Source: Clostridia bacterium (lineage in GTDB: Bacteria; Bacillota; Clostridia; Oscillospirales; Acutalibacteraceae). From it: a stretch of 64,000 nucleotides of DNA. Shown here one piece after another: positions 51,470 through 60,370 of this stretch (its first letter is position 1; the number at the start of each line of letters is the position of its first letter). Position numbers and translations under genes: made by a program. The notes beneath the pieces are model-generated. The model had not been told where the DNA came from. It was given only the letters and a program-made list of their open reading frames with translations, and made no database searches. The DNA is taken from NCBI GenBank assembly GCA_900766585.1, contig CAAFVV010000038.1, positions 62,001 to 126,000 on the forward strand, in the 5' to 3' direction.

Positions 51470-53001
51470 CATTCGCGGGCGTAGAGATAATAGGTGTTGA
51501 CCTGCCCCTCATAGGGGAAAGCCGCCGTGTCGACCAGCCGGTAGCGCGGGAAATATACACGGCGGTTCCGTGTGATGAGGAACGCGGCGTCGCCGTTGTA
51601 CGCTGCCTCCCGCTGGGCGGTGTGCATGTCCGGAAACGGCAGGTTCATCGTGCCGAAATAGCGGCAGACCGGCACCGCACCCGCCGCGGTGTAAAAGCCG
51701 CCGTCCGGAAAGCCGTAGTTGAGCAGTGTGCGCTCCTCCGACCGGGCGATCACGGCAGCGAAGCGGTATTGCGGCAGCTCCTCACGCGTATAGCCGCGCA
51801 TATCCGCGTTTGGCGCGGTAAACCACAGCGCCGCCAGCGGCAGGACAAGGACAAGCACCGCTGCTGCGGCTGCGGCGTGCTTTTTCGCGGGGAAAACGGC
51901 GCGCACCGGCGCACGCAGCGCCGCAAAGCCGAACACGGCAAACAGGGCAAACGGCAGCGCGTAATAGGCGTAATGCCGCCCGCCGCCGTAGACGGTCAAC
52001 AGCAGACCGAAAAAGGCGAAAAGCACATGGTAAACGGCGCGGCCCTTTTCAAACAGACACAGAAACGCGCCGCCGAACAGAATGAGCGGGAAGGTCAGCG
52101 GGTCGCGGGGCAGCGCGGCGGACAGCCCGTCGATCAGGCGGGTAAAGATCACCTCGGGGAGAAAGCCCGCCGTGTCGGATGGGTATAAAAAGAGGTTATC
52201 ATACAAATAGACCCTCAGGCAGTCGGACAGCGCGCCGCCGACGGCGAGCCAGAAAAACAGCAGCAGCGTCACAATAAGCAGCCCGCCGAGTGCTCCCGCG
52301 GCGCCCAAAAGGAGCGCGCGCCCCTGACGGCGGCGGATCCCCAGTGCAATCGGCACCGGCAAAAGCCCCATAAACAGCCCGAGCAGGGAAAACTTGATCC
52401 ACAGCACCGCCCCGGCGCAAAGCCCGATCAGCAGGCAGTCGCGCACGGGCGGGATCTTCCCCGCACGGACGGCGCACAGCGACAGATACAGCGGGTATAT
52501 GAGCAGCGGCAGGCAAAGCTCCTCGGCGCTGTCGCCGTGGCAAAACGAGCCGCAGCCGTAGACGACGGCGGCGAGCAGGGGCAGCGCAAGCGCCATGCGG
52601 CTTCCGCCGTAGAGGCGGAGCAGACAGAGCGCCGCATACAGAAATGCCGCCGCGGCGGCGATCTCGAGCAGATATACCCCGAAAAAGCCGGTGGCGTCCA
52701 GCGCAGCGGCGGGGGCGTGGAGCAGATATAAAAGCGGCCCCTTGTGGTCGATGAGGTCACGGTAGGGCATCTGCCCGCGCAGAATGCCGCGCCCGATGGT
52801 CAGATAGCAGTTGGCGTCCACCCAGTCGTTGAACGGATAGAGCGGCGAGGATTTGGAGCAGAGCGTAATTGCGGCGGCGGCGATCAGCAGGCAGAAAACC
52901 GCCGCGCTGCCGCTTCGGCGCAGCGGCGTCGGGGCGGGCGGCTGCAGCCGGTCTAAACGGTCCGAAAGCCGCTCGGCAAAGGTTTGTTTCCGGATAGCCA
53001 C
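51469..53001 (-). CDS. GT39/PMT-like polytopic membrane protein, putative glycosyltransferase
   Basis: The 510-residue protein has about ten hydrophobic helices and a first extracellular loop with YPFNDWVDANCYLTIGRG and YRDLIDHKGPLLY. The acidic and DHKGP features resemble GT-C membrane glycosyltransferases that use lipid-linked sugars. The C-terminal 130 residues are soluble. It starts at GTG with an AGGAGG site about 11 bases upstream. The acceptor is unknown; wall-polymer or protein mannosylation is possible. It is divergent from the GH78 gene and ends at the Pho box. Confidence 0.7.
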   Translation of the reverse strand: MAIRKQTFAERLSDRLDRLQPPAPTPLRRSGSAAVFCLLIAAAAITLCSKSSPLYPFNDWVDANCYLTIGRGILRGQMPYRDLIDHKGPLLYLLHAPAAALDATGFFGVYLLEIAAAAAFLYAALCLLRLYGGSRMALALPLLAAVVYGCGSFCHGDSAEELCLPLLIYPLYLSLCAVRAGKIPPVRDCLLIGLCAGAVLWIKFSLLGLFMGLLPVPIALGIRRRQGRALLLGAAGALGGLLIVTLLLFFWLAVGGALSDCLRVYLYDNLFLYPSDTAGFLPEVIFTRLIDGLSAALPRDPLTFPLILFGGAFLCLFEKGRAVYHVLFAFFGLLLTVYGGGRHYAYYALPFALFAVFGFAALRAPVRAVFPAKKHAAAAAAVLVLVLPLAALWFTAPNADMRGYTREELPQYRFAAVIARSEERTLLNYGFPDGGFYTAAGAVPVCRYFGTMNLPFPDMHTAQREAAYNGDAAFLITRNRRVYFPRYRLVDTAAFPYEGQVNTYYLYARE

Positions 53002-53057
53002 GGCGCCGGTGCCTCCTTTTTATATGTATAAAAATCTACGGCAGGGAATACCGCTCC

Positions 53058-53086
53058 ATTATACCCGCTTTGCCCGAAAATGTCCA
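53058..53086 (-). promoter_or_regulatory. Promoter of the membrane glycosyltransferase-like gene
   Basis: On the minus strand TGGACA at 53081-53086 and TATAAT at 53058-53063 are 17 bases apart. Confidence 0.75.
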
Positions 53087-53175
53087 TGGGGGTTTTGTCG
53101 TTTTCGGTGGAGCGCGGCGTAAAGGGAGCGCAGCCACTTGAAATTTACTCAATTATGATTTATCCGGCGACGGGC

Positions 53176-53204
53176 TTGCAATAGGGGCGGAGCTGTGCTA
53201 TACT
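53176..53204 (+). promoter_or_regulatory. Promoter of the GH78 gene
   Basis: TTGCAA at 53176-53181 and TATACT at 53199-53204 are separated by 17 bases, about 30 bases before the start codon. No operator-like palindrome is obvious. Confidence 0.8.
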
Positions 53205-53236
53205 GTCGGTGAAATCCGTCAATGGGAGTGATCTGC

Positions 53237-55516
53237 ATGATTTTTCCAGAGCAATACATCCGCGCGACCGAGGAATATACCACCTTTGAGCATTTTGTAC
53301 CGGCGCCCTATCTGCGCCGCAGCTTTATGGCCAAACAGAGCGGCAGGGCGAGCCTGCTGATCTGCGGGCTGGGCTTTTATGAGCTGTATTTAAACGGCAG
53401 ACGCATCACGAAGGGGCGGCTGGCACCCTATATCAGCAACCCCGACGACATCGTGTATTTTGACCGCTATGAGGTAGAGCTGACCGAGGGCGAAAATGTC
53501 ATCGGTGTGTGGCTCGGCAACGGGTTTACGAACAACCCCGGTGGGTACATCTGGGATTTTGACAAGGCGCGGTTCCGCGCCGCACCGCAGATGGCGCTGC
53601 GGCTCGAATACGCCGACGCGGGCGAGGTCTGCGTGCTGGAAAGCGACACGCAGTGGCGCACCGCCCCCTCGCCGATCACATTTGACGATTACCGCTTCGG
53701 CGAGCATTATGACGCCCGGCTGGAGCAGCCGGGCTGGTGCGCACCGGGCTTTGACGACAGCGGCTGGCAGCCGGTGCGTCTGGCACCGCCGCCGCGCGGC
53801 GAACGCCGCCTGTGCGAGGCGGAGCCGATCGACGTGGTGCAGGAAATTGCGCCGGTGTCCGTCACCAAGGCGGGCGACGGCTTTCTGTATGATTTCGGCG
53901 TCAACACGGCGGGCGTCTGCCGCCTGAAGCTGAAAGGCACGGCGGGGCAGTGCGTCACGCTGGCGCACGGCGAACGGCTTGTAGACGGCGTGCCGGATAT
54001 GATGAACATCTGGTTCCCCCGCGAGCATTGGGCGCGCGATCTGCCGCTCGTCCATAAGGACATCTACACCGCCAAGGGCGACGGCGAGGAGACCTATGTG
54101 CCGACGTTTACCTACCACGGCTTCCGCTATGTGCTTGTGACCGGCATCACGGCGGAGCAGGCGACGCCCGAGCTGCTGACCCTGCTCGAGATGCACTCAC
54201 TGCTCGAGGAGCGCGGAGGCTTCTCCTGCTCGGATGAGACGGCGAATAAGCTGCAGGAGATGACCCGCCGCTCGGATCTGTCCAACTTCTACTATTTCCC
54301 GACCGACTGCCCTCAGCGCGAGAAAAACGGCTGGACGGCGGATGCCAGCCTGTCGTCTGAGCATGTGCTGCTGAATCTGGCGCCGGAAAACAGCTACCGC
54401 GAATGGCTGCGCAACATCGTGAAGGCGCAGACCGACCTCGGCGCGCTGCCCGGCATTGTGCCGACCGGCGGCTGGGGCTTGGATTGGGGCTGTGGTCCCG
54501 CGTGGGACAGCGTGCTGATCGAGCTGCCCTATCAGCTGTACCGCTATCGCGGCGACAAGGCGGTTTTGAAAGAGTGCGCTGCCTCAATCCTGCGGTATCT
54601 GCACTACCTGACCACGCGGACGGACGAAAACGGGCTGCTCGCGATCGGGCTCGGCGACTGGTGCCCGGCGGGGAGAGGGACGGGCGACCCTGTTGCGCCG
54701 CTGGAATTTACGGATACCGTGGTCGCTAAAAGCCTTGCGGACAAGGCGGCGTTCATTTTTGACGCGATCGGCATGACGGAGCAGGCGGCGTTTGCCCGTG
54801 CGCTTTCCGTGCGTTTCCGCGCGGCAGTGCGGGCGCGGCTGATCGACCCCGACACGCTGATCGCGGCGGGCCACTGCCAGACGACGCAGGCGATGGCGCT
54901 GTATTATGGCATCTTTGAGCCGGGCGAGCGTCAGGCGGCGTTTGACCGCCTGCTCGCCATGATCGAGGACAGGCAGGGGCATATCGACGTCGGCGTGCTG
55001 GGCGCGCGGGTGCTGTTCCATGTGCTGACGGCGTTTGGCCGCAGCGATCTGGCGTTTACGATGATCGTGCGGCCGGATTACCCGTCCTACGGCAACTGGA
55101 TCGAGTGCGGCGCGACGACGCTGTGGGAGGAGCATCAGCCGAAGGGCGCATTCGGCAATTCGCAGAACCACCATTTCTGGGGCGATATCAGCAGCTGGTT
55201 TATTCAGGCGCTTGCCGGCATCCGGCTTGATCCCCACCACATCGGCAAAATGGAGGTGGAGATCCGCCCGTCGTTTATCCCGCAGCTGACCCATGCGGAG
55301 GGCTTCCATATCGCCCCCGCCGGAAAGATCTCCTCGGCATGGCAGCGGGAGGACGACGGCGGGATCACACTGACCGTCGAGCTGCCCGAGGGACTGCCCG
55401 GCTGCATTCAGCTGGAGAACGGCTTCACCTTTGACGACGGCCGTCCCTCCTGCCCGGCGAAAAGCGGCACCTACCGTATCCGCGCCGCGAAGCAAAAGGC
55501 GGGAAAGACGCTGTAA
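53237..55516 (+). CDS. GH78 alpha-L-rhamnosidase
   Basis: The 759-residue enzyme has N-terminal beta-sandwich domains (GLGFYELYLNGRRI, GVWLGNGF) and a catalytic (alpha/alpha)6 barrel. The barrel bears the GH78 motif PTDCPQREKNGWTADA near residue 362, the GLGDWCP segment and GATTLWEEH near 625, which carry the acidic catalytic residues. No signal peptide is present, so it acts on imported rhamnosides in the cytoplasm. ATG 53237 is chosen for its GGGAG site; an in-frame ATG 15 bases upstream overlaps that site. It stands alone with its own promoter and terminator. Confidence 0.92.
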   Translation: MIFPEQYIRATEEYTTFEHFVPAPYLRRSFMAKQSGRASLLICGLGFYELYLNGRRITKGRLAPYISNPDDIVYFDRYEVELTEGENVIGVWLGNGFTNNPGGYIWDFDKARFRAAPQMALRLEYADAGEVCVLESDTQWRTAPSPITFDDYRFGEHYDARLEQPGWCAPGFDDSGWQPVRLAPPPRGERRLCEAEPIDVVQEIAPVSVTKAGDGFLYDFGVNTAGVCRLKLKGTAGQCVTLAHGERLVDGVPDMMNIWFPREHWARDLPLVHKDIYTAKGDGEETYVPTFTYHGFRYVLVTGITAEQATPELLTLLEMHSLLEERGGFSCSDETANKLQEMTRRSDLSNFYYFPTDCPQREKNGWTADASLSSEHVLLNLAPENSYREWLRNIVKAQTDLGALPGIVPTGGWGLDWGCGPAWDSVLIELPYQLYRYRGDKAVLKECAASILRYLHYLTTRTDENGLLAIGLGDWCPAGRGTGDPVAPLEFTDTVVAKSLADKAAFIFDAIGMTEQAAFARALSVRFRAAVRARLIDPDTLIAAGHCQTTQAMALYYGIFEPGERQAAFDRLLAMIEDRQGHIDVGVLGARVLFHVLTAFGRSDLAFTMIVRPDYPSYGNWIECGATTLWEEHQPKGAFGNSQNHHFWGDISSWFIQALAGIRLDPHHIGKMEVEIRPSFIPQLTHAEGFHIAPAGKISSAWQREDDGGITLTVELPEGLPGCIQLENGFTFDDGRPSCPAKSGTYRIRAAKQKAGKTL

Positions 55517-55528
55517 AGCAGAGCTTCG

Positions 55529-55573
55529 GACCGGCACAGAATCGCTTTTGCGACCCTGTGCCGGTCATTTTAT
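55529..55573 (+). terminator. Terminator after the GH78 gene
   Basis: GACCGGCACAG at 55529-55539 and CTGTGCCGGTC at 55556-55566 pair around a 16-base loop, followed by ATTTTAT. Confidence 0.8.
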
Positions 55574-55718
55574 CGGGGCTTGACAATTTTGCACTTGCCG
55601 CTTCTCTCGGTTTCGTTTCCTGTGTGTGGACAGGCGGCGATCAGACCGTCTATGCCGAATTTTCGGTCACACAGTGAGAATACGGCACTTCTGTCCGGGA
55701 ATCCGGCCAGGATGCCGC
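55574..55718. other. Gene-free spacer left of the AT-richer gene pair
   Basis: No convincing gene is seen. A TTGACA lies at about 55580-55585 with no -10 at the right distance. Its surroundings (TCGGGGCTTGA…AATTT…TGCCGC) resemble the tldD promoter region near 57517, so this may be a decayed promoter copy. Confidence 0.4.
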
Positions 55719-55769
55719 CGAAAAACAGCCGCCCCTGCCCGTTGAAAACGACGGACGGGGGCGGCTGTT
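55719..55769 (-). terminator. Terminator after the small membrane protein gene
   Basis: AACAGCCGCCCC and GGGGCGGCTGTT form the outer stem with an inner GCCCGT/ACGGAC pairing. On the minus strand five Ts follow. A similar hairpin occurs at 57477-57506. Confidence 0.7.
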
Positions 55770-55844
55770 CGATAAACGGGTGTTGATCCGGAAAACAATT
55801 TCCCTATGCGTTTTCCTCTTTGGCTGTCTCCCTGCCGTAGCAGA

Positions 55845-56279
55845 TTAAGGCTGATTCCCATCCGTCAGACGGACAGGGGCATACCGCCTGAGCAGCGCCC
55901 GTGTTTTACCGCAGTTTACGATACGCAGAAATCTGTAGGGACAGACACATGAGCCGTCTGTACTGAATACGTAATCCTTAATGAATAGGGCGTAAAATAC
56001 GGGATCATAGCACACCTGAATACCGGTAATCTGTTTCCATGCCGTAAAGCAGCGCTTGAAAACACCAACGGATGTAATGCCCTGTGCATCCACAATAAAA
56101 GTCACCGGCTCAACGAACAGCCAAGCCGCTATGGCTATGAGGGAAATCAGTAAAAGCGCGAGTCCCATATAGATTCCTGCTTTTTGGGAAAACACCAAAA
56201 AGCAAACGGAGACAGCTATCCCCAGAACAGGAACCAGTAATAACAGAAGCCACTTGAAATTGAAAATACGATTTTCCAT
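55845..56279 (-). CDS. Small membrane protein, bacterial PH-domain-like
   Basis: The 144-residue protein has two N-terminal transmembrane helices (about 10-30 and 35-58) and a soluble C-terminal half. That half has a strand pattern (VTFIVDAQGITSVGVFKRCFTAWKQI) typical of small bacterial PH-like membrane proteins. ATG 56279 has GGGGGAG five bases upstream. Base composition is lower in G and C than neighbouring core genes. The function is unknown. Confidence 0.6.
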   Translation of the reverse strand: MENRIFNFKWLLLLLVPVLGIAVSVCFLVFSQKAGIYMGLALLLISLIAIAAWLFVEPVTFIVDAQGITSVGVFKRCFTAWKQITGIQVCYDPVFYALFIKDYVFSTDGSCVCPYRFLRIVNCGKTRALLRRYAPVRLTDGNQP

Positions 56280-56465
56280 TGTACTCCCCCGGTTCACGGC
56301 ATCGTTTGTATGATTGCGGCGTGAGGTTACACCCGCCGCACGAACATATCCCCGCCTGTTTAACTTTTTGTGTCTGCGGCGAAATCAATAATAGCCTTCA
56401 TGCTTTATGTCCTCGCTTTTTCGGCTGCCGCCCTTGTGCCACATGAGTGCGTGGCCGGGCGGGCG
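56280..56465. other. Spacer between the two AT-richer genes
   Basis: No clear gene, promoter or terminator is recognised. Several GC-rich partial inverted repeats occur near 56425-56465, after the DUF4259-like gene. Confidence 0.4.
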
Positions 56466-57305
56466 CTACAAGTTTTCCGCGTCAATATCCTTCCAGGCGG
56501 TATACATCATAAAGAAAACGTATTCAAAATCTTTCCATTCAATTTGGTGCGCGGCTCCCGAAATTTTCTTTATGCTCGAATGGCCAATATGAATCAATTC
56601 TTTTGGGTAGCTGCGCAGCGAGGATACACGAACGGATAGCTCATACTGCGGCTCATCCAAATGAATCAGCCCGCCGTTCCACCATTTTCCCACGCTTTCC
56701 GGTCCGAAAAACTGCGGCAGGAGCGGGGCACGCATATATTCCTCAACAGTGGGGCATGTCTCAAAAAGCCTTTTGGAAACATGCAGTACCGGCACGGTGA
56801 GCTTGGGATACGCCTCCTCCGTGCCCACCTTCTGAAACGCCATATAGGCTTTCGACAAGCCTTTACCCCAGCATTTTTCCGCGGAAACGGGCAACGCAAA
56901 AATATCCCCGATCGACCACGGACAGGCAAACGGTTTCCGCACCTTGATCTTTTTCGGGGGCGGCATATCCCCCTGCAGCTTTTGCAGCCAATCCCGCTCG
57001 ATTTGCTTTCGCTTTTTCGCTTCCGCCGGATCCTCAAAATATGCAGAGGGAGCGGTCAATATGCGGCACGCCTTTTCCTTTACCGATTCGACCAGCCGTC
57101 CGTATGTCCACTGTACCGCCGCCAAGCCCAGCCAAAAATCCTCTGCGTCATCTTGGCTGTCAGCGGCAAGCAAATCTGCATAGTCAGCCAAAAGCCGCCG
57201 GGTCGCCTGCTCCGTTGTGTATCCCTCTCTCAGCAGATCCAAATATGCCGTTTTTACATCATCCGACAGATCATTGTCGAATATACCGGCTCCCCACGTT
57301 CCCAT
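56466..57305 (-). CDS. DUF4259-like protein
   Basis: The 279-residue soluble protein begins MGTWGAGIFDNDLSDD, the conserved opening of DUF4259-type proteins. It is followed by a helical region and, from about residue 120, a C-terminal part I do not recognise (CPWSIGDIFALPVS, WKDFEYVFF). ATG 57305 follows AGAGGAGG; an in-frame ATG upstream would include that site. Visible base composition is poorer in G and C than its neighbours. Some DUF4259 proteins occur as accessory immunity-like or orphan genes, but nothing here identifies a toxin partner. Confidence 0.7.
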   Translation of the reverse strand: MGTWGAGIFDNDLSDDVKTAYLDLLREGYTTEQATRRLLADYADLLAADSQDDAEDFWLGLAAVQWTYGRLVESVKEKACRILTAPSAYFEDPAEAKKRKQIERDWLQKLQGDMPPPKKIKVRKPFACPWSIGDIFALPVSAEKCWGKGLSKAYMAFQKVGTEEAYPKLTVPVLHVSKRLFETCPTVEEYMRAPLLPQFFGPESVGKWWNGGLIHLDEPQYELSVRVSSLRSYPKELIHIGHSSIKKISGAAHQIEWKDFEYVFFMMYTAWKDIDAENL

Positions 57306-57433
57306 GTTATCCTCCTCTATGGGCACTGCGCTGCTGCGGGCGACATTGTCCGCGGTGGTTATCGCGCTGATTTAGCCATTTGTTTTTCGCAGGATCGCCC
57401 CTGCCGGCAGCCGATTCTCTATTGCTAAACATA

Positions 57434-57462
57434 AGTATACGCTTTGTCAGCGGCTATGTCAA
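57434..57462 (-). promoter_or_regulatory. Promoter of the DUF4259-like gene
   Basis: On the minus strand TTGACA at 57457-57462 and TATACT at 57434-57439 are 17 bases apart. The leader to the ATG is about 125 bases. Confidence 0.8.
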
Positions 57463-57476
57463 GCTGACAAAAACAT

Positions 57477-57506
57477 CCCCTGCCCGTCAAGGCTGACGGA
57501 CAGGGG
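57477..57506. other. Hairpin between the DUF4259-like and tldD promoters
   Basis: CCCCTGCCCGTCA and TGACGGACAGGGG pair with one mismatch or bulge around a four-base loop. Neither flanking gene ends here, since both are transcribed away, so it is not needed as a terminator. It resembles the hairpin at 55719-55769. Confidence 0.55.
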
Positions 57507-57523
57507 CGGGGTGCTTTCGGGGC

Positions 57524-57552
57524 TTGAAATTTGTCTGCCGCCGCGGTATAAT
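57524..57552 (+). promoter_or_regulatory. Promoter of tldD-tldE
   Basis: TTGAAA at 57524-57529 and TATAAT at 57547-57552 are 17 bases apart. The ribosome site GGGAGG follows shortly before the ATG at 57589. Confidence 0.85.
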
Positions 57553-57588
57553 AAGGATAAATAATATGTATACAGGGAGGTTGACAGT

Positions 57589-58983
57589 ATGCCTTTTTCC
57601 GCCTATCTTGACGGCAAGCGCGCAGCCTGCCGTGCGCTTGTCGAAGCGCTCGGCAAGACGTTCCCCTATGTCAGTGTGCTCGGCACCGATGTAAAGGAGA
57701 CCGCCTATCGCGTTGACCGCCGCTCTTCGAGTATCCGCGACGGCGAGGGAGAGTGCGGGTTTGTCGTGCGGCTGCACGACGGCGGCGCGTTTTATGAATA
57801 CGCCTTTGACGCTCTGGATGACCCCGAGGCGCTTGCGGCGCACATTCTGACCGCAGTGCAGACGGACCCTGCGCTGGCGGATCGTGCGATCCGCTGTCCC
57901 GTGCCGGAGGATCCGGCGCACAGGGAGGACTATCTGCGCGAATCGGATTTTGATAAGTACAGCGATGCGGCCGTGCTGGATTTCTGCACCGGTCTGCGGG
58001 ATCATCTGCTCGAAATGGACGAGCGCTTTGTCAATGCCGTCATGATCATACGGCCCTATACGGTGTCGAAGCTGTTCATCAGCCGCAACCGCGAGCTGTC
58101 CCAGCATTACGGATGGGTTAACGGCTTTGCGGTGGTGCTGTGTCAGGACGGGCGCATGGTGCAGGCGCGGGAGGATGTCAACTCCCATCTGATGGCGGAT
58201 CTCGTGCGCGATTTGCCGCTGCGCCTTGACCGGCTCGCCGACAAGGCGCGGCATCTGCTGAAGGCGACGCCGATCGACCCGGGCGTATATGATGTGATCA
58301 CCGACAGCTCCATCACCGGACTGATCGCCCATGAGGCATTCGGCCACGGCGTCGAGATGGATCAGTTCGTCAAGGATCGCGCGCTTGCCAAGTACTGCGT
58401 GGGGCAGTATGTGGCGTCGCCGATCGCCAACATGCATGACGGCGCGGCAGCCACGCTCAGTGCCGCCTCCTACTTCTTTGACGACGACGGCATCCCGGCG
58501 CAGGACACACAGATCATCCGCGATGGTATCCTGGTTGCGGGTCTGTCGGATATGGCATCTGCGGCGCAGCTCGGCACGCCGCCCACCGGAAACGGACGGC
58601 GGCAGTCCTTCAGCCACAAGGCATATGCCCGCATGACCAACACGTTTTTTGAGCCGGGAAAGGACAAGCTCGAGGATATGATCCGCTCGGTCAAGCACGG
58701 CTATATGCTGTTTGAGACGAACAACGGCATGGAGGATCCGAAAAACTGGCAGATCCAGTGCACGGCGGAATACGGCATTGAAATCCGCGACGGCAAGCTG
58801 ACCGATCACTACGTCTCGCCGGTCGTCATGAGCGGCTTTGTGCCGGATCTGCTCAAGTCGATCTCGATGGTTTCCGACTGCTCCGAGGTCATCGGCTCCG
58901 GCTTCTGCGGCAAGGGCTATAAGGAGTGGGTGCGCGTGTCCGACGGCGGCCCGAATCTGAAAGTGAGGGTGAAGCTGGGATGA
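57589..58983 (+). CDS. tldD: Metalloprotease TldD
   Basis: The 464-residue zinc protease subunit has the HExxxH motif in IAHEAFGHGVEMDQF near residue 248 and the conserved VIGSGFCGKGYKEWVRVSDGGP end. TldD and TldE form a heterodimer that cleaves unfolded or modified peptides and completes some peptide antibiotics. Its stop overlaps the tldE start (ATGA), indicating coupled synthesis. Confidence 0.94.
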   Translation: MPFSAYLDGKRAACRALVEALGKTFPYVSVLGTDVKETAYRVDRRSSSIRDGEGECGFVVRLHDGGAFYEYAFDALDDPEALAAHILTAVQTDPALADRAIRCPVPEDPAHREDYLRESDFDKYSDAAVLDFCTGLRDHLLEMDERFVNAVMIIRPYTVSKLFISRNRELSQHYGWVNGFAVVLCQDGRMVQAREDVNSHLMADLVRDLPLRLDRLADKARHLLKATPIDPGVYDVITDSSITGLIAHEAFGHGVEMDQFVKDRALAKYCVGQYVASPIANMHDGAAATLSAASYFFDDDGIPAQDTQIIRDGILVAGLSDMASAAQLGTPPTGNGRRQSFSHKAYARMTNTFFEPGKDKLEDMIRSVKHGYMLFETNNGMEDPKNWQIQCTAEYGIEIRDGKLTDHYVSPVVMSGFVPDLLKSISMVSDCSEVIGSGFCGKGYKEWVRVSDGGPNLKVRVKLG

Positions 58984-60248
58984 ACACACTGATCCGACTG
59001 CTCAAAGAGAATACCGAGCTGACCGGCTACCGCGTGGCGGAGACAAAGGTCACGACCTATGAGCTGTTTTTCGTCCGGCAGAAGCTGGAGACGGTGCGCG
59101 CTACCGATACGGTGCAGACGGCGGCGACGGTCTATATCGACCACGACGGCAAGACCGGCGACTCGACATTCACCGTGTATGCGTCCATGACGCCGGAGGA
59201 GATCCGCGCGGGCATCCGCACGGCGGCATCGCGGGCGCGGCTCGTGAACAATGAGCCGTACACGCTGCCCGAGGGCGGCGTGCTCAACGAGGCGATCCCC
59301 TCCGACTTGGCGGATGAGGATCCGAAAGTGCTGGCCGCCCGCATTGCGGACGCGGTCTTTGCGGCGGAGACGGGAGAGGGCGTGTCGATCAACGCGACCG
59401 AGATCTTCCTGACCCGCGAGACCGTGCATGTCGTCAACAGCCGCGGCGTGGATAAAACGCAGGTGCGCTGCCGCGGCATGATCGAGGCGATCCCTACGTT
59501 CACCGAAAACGGCGAGTCGGTCGAGCTGTATGAGGCGTATCGGTTTACCGATTTTGATCCTGCCGCCGTCACGGCGGAGATCGGCAGCCGTGTCGAAGAG
59601 GTCGTGCTGCGCCACCGCGCGCAAAAGCCGCAGACGCCGATGACGGCGGATGTTGTGCTGCGCCCGCATGAGATCCTTGACCTGATGAACGTGCTGACCG
59701 ATGACCTGACCTACGGAGCCGTCTATATGCAGTCGGCGCTGCACCATAAGGGCGACCGGCTGCAGGAGGGCGGCGACCGGCTGCAGGTGACGCGCTGCGG
59801 TGCGCTGCGCGGCAGCACGGCGTCGTCGCTGTTTGACGCCGACGGCGTCACGCTGACCGATACGACGCTGATCCGCGACGGCGAGGTCGTCGGCTACTTC
59901 GGCTCGCACCGCTTTGCCTCCTATCTGCATGAGCCGGAAACGGGTGATCTGCCCTGCGTCCGGCTCGGTACCGGCTCGCTGACCGTGGCGGAGCTTGCCA
60001 AAAAGCCGTATGTCGAGTGCGTCTCTCTGTCCGGGCTGCAGGTGGATCTGTATAACGACTATATCGGCGGAGAGATCCGGCTCGCCTATCTGCATGAGGG
60101 CGGGCAGGTTAAGCCGCTGACCGGGATCACGATGAGCGCCAAGCTCTCCGAGGTGCTGTCGGCGCTGCGCCTGTCAGATACCGAAACGGTGTATCAGTCC
60201 TACGCCGGACCGGATCGGCTGCTGATGAAGCAGATCGCGCTGCTGTAA
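58980..60248 (+). CDS. pmbA: TldE/PmbA protease partner subunit
   Basis: The 422-residue paralogue of TldD lacks the HExxxH motif, as expected for TldE. Conserved parts include VNSRGVDKTQ, TRCGALRGSTASSLFDADGVTLTDT and the C-terminal TGITMSAKLSEVL. The ATG at 58980 overlaps the tldD stop; the frame remains open upstream only inside tldD. Confidence 0.93.
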   Translation: MNTLIRLLKENTELTGYRVAETKVTTYELFFVRQKLETVRATDTVQTAATVYIDHDGKTGDSTFTVYASMTPEEIRAGIRTAASRARLVNNEPYTLPEGGVLNEAIPSDLADEDPKVLAARIADAVFAAETGEGVSINATEIFLTRETVHVVNSRGVDKTQVRCRGMIEAIPTFTENGESVELYEAYRFTDFDPAAVTAEIGSRVEEVVLRHRAQKPQTPMTADVVLRPHEILDLMNVLTDDLTYGAVYMQSALHHKGDRLQEGGDRLQVTRCGALRGSTASSLFDADGVTLTDTTLIRDGEVVGYFGSHRFASYLHEPETGDLPCVRLGTGSLTVAELAKKPYVECVSLSGLQVDLYNDYIGGEIRLAYLHEGGQVKPLTGITMSAKLSEVLSALRLSDTETVYQSYAGPDRLLMKQIALL

Positions 60249-60256
60249 ACGAATAC

Positions 60257-60290
60257 ATCCCCCGGCGGCGGGTGTATTTTCCGCCGCCGG
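60257..60290 (+). terminator. GC-rich hairpin after tldE
   Basis: CCCCCGGCGGCGG and CCGCCGCCGGGG form a very stable stem, followed by AGACAAAA and not by a T-run. It is a likely but imperfect terminator. Confidence 0.5.
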
Positions 60291-60323
60291 GGAGACAAAA
60301 GTGAAAAAAAGCCGCAAAACCCC

Positions 60324-60352
60324 TTGACAAATGTGCGGCGGTTTGGTATACT
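60324..60352 (+). promoter_or_regulatory. Promoter of tRNA-Val
   Basis: A consensus TTGACA at 60324-60329 and TATACT at 60347-60352 have a 17-base spacer, 19 bases before the tRNA. Confidence 0.9.
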
Positions 60353-60370
60353 AAACTACGTTGCCGCTAT

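Noticed and set aside
55580..55786. A 68-codon frame between GH78 and the small membrane protein
   Set aside because: It runs through a terminator hairpin, has no ribosome site and shows no protein-like pattern.
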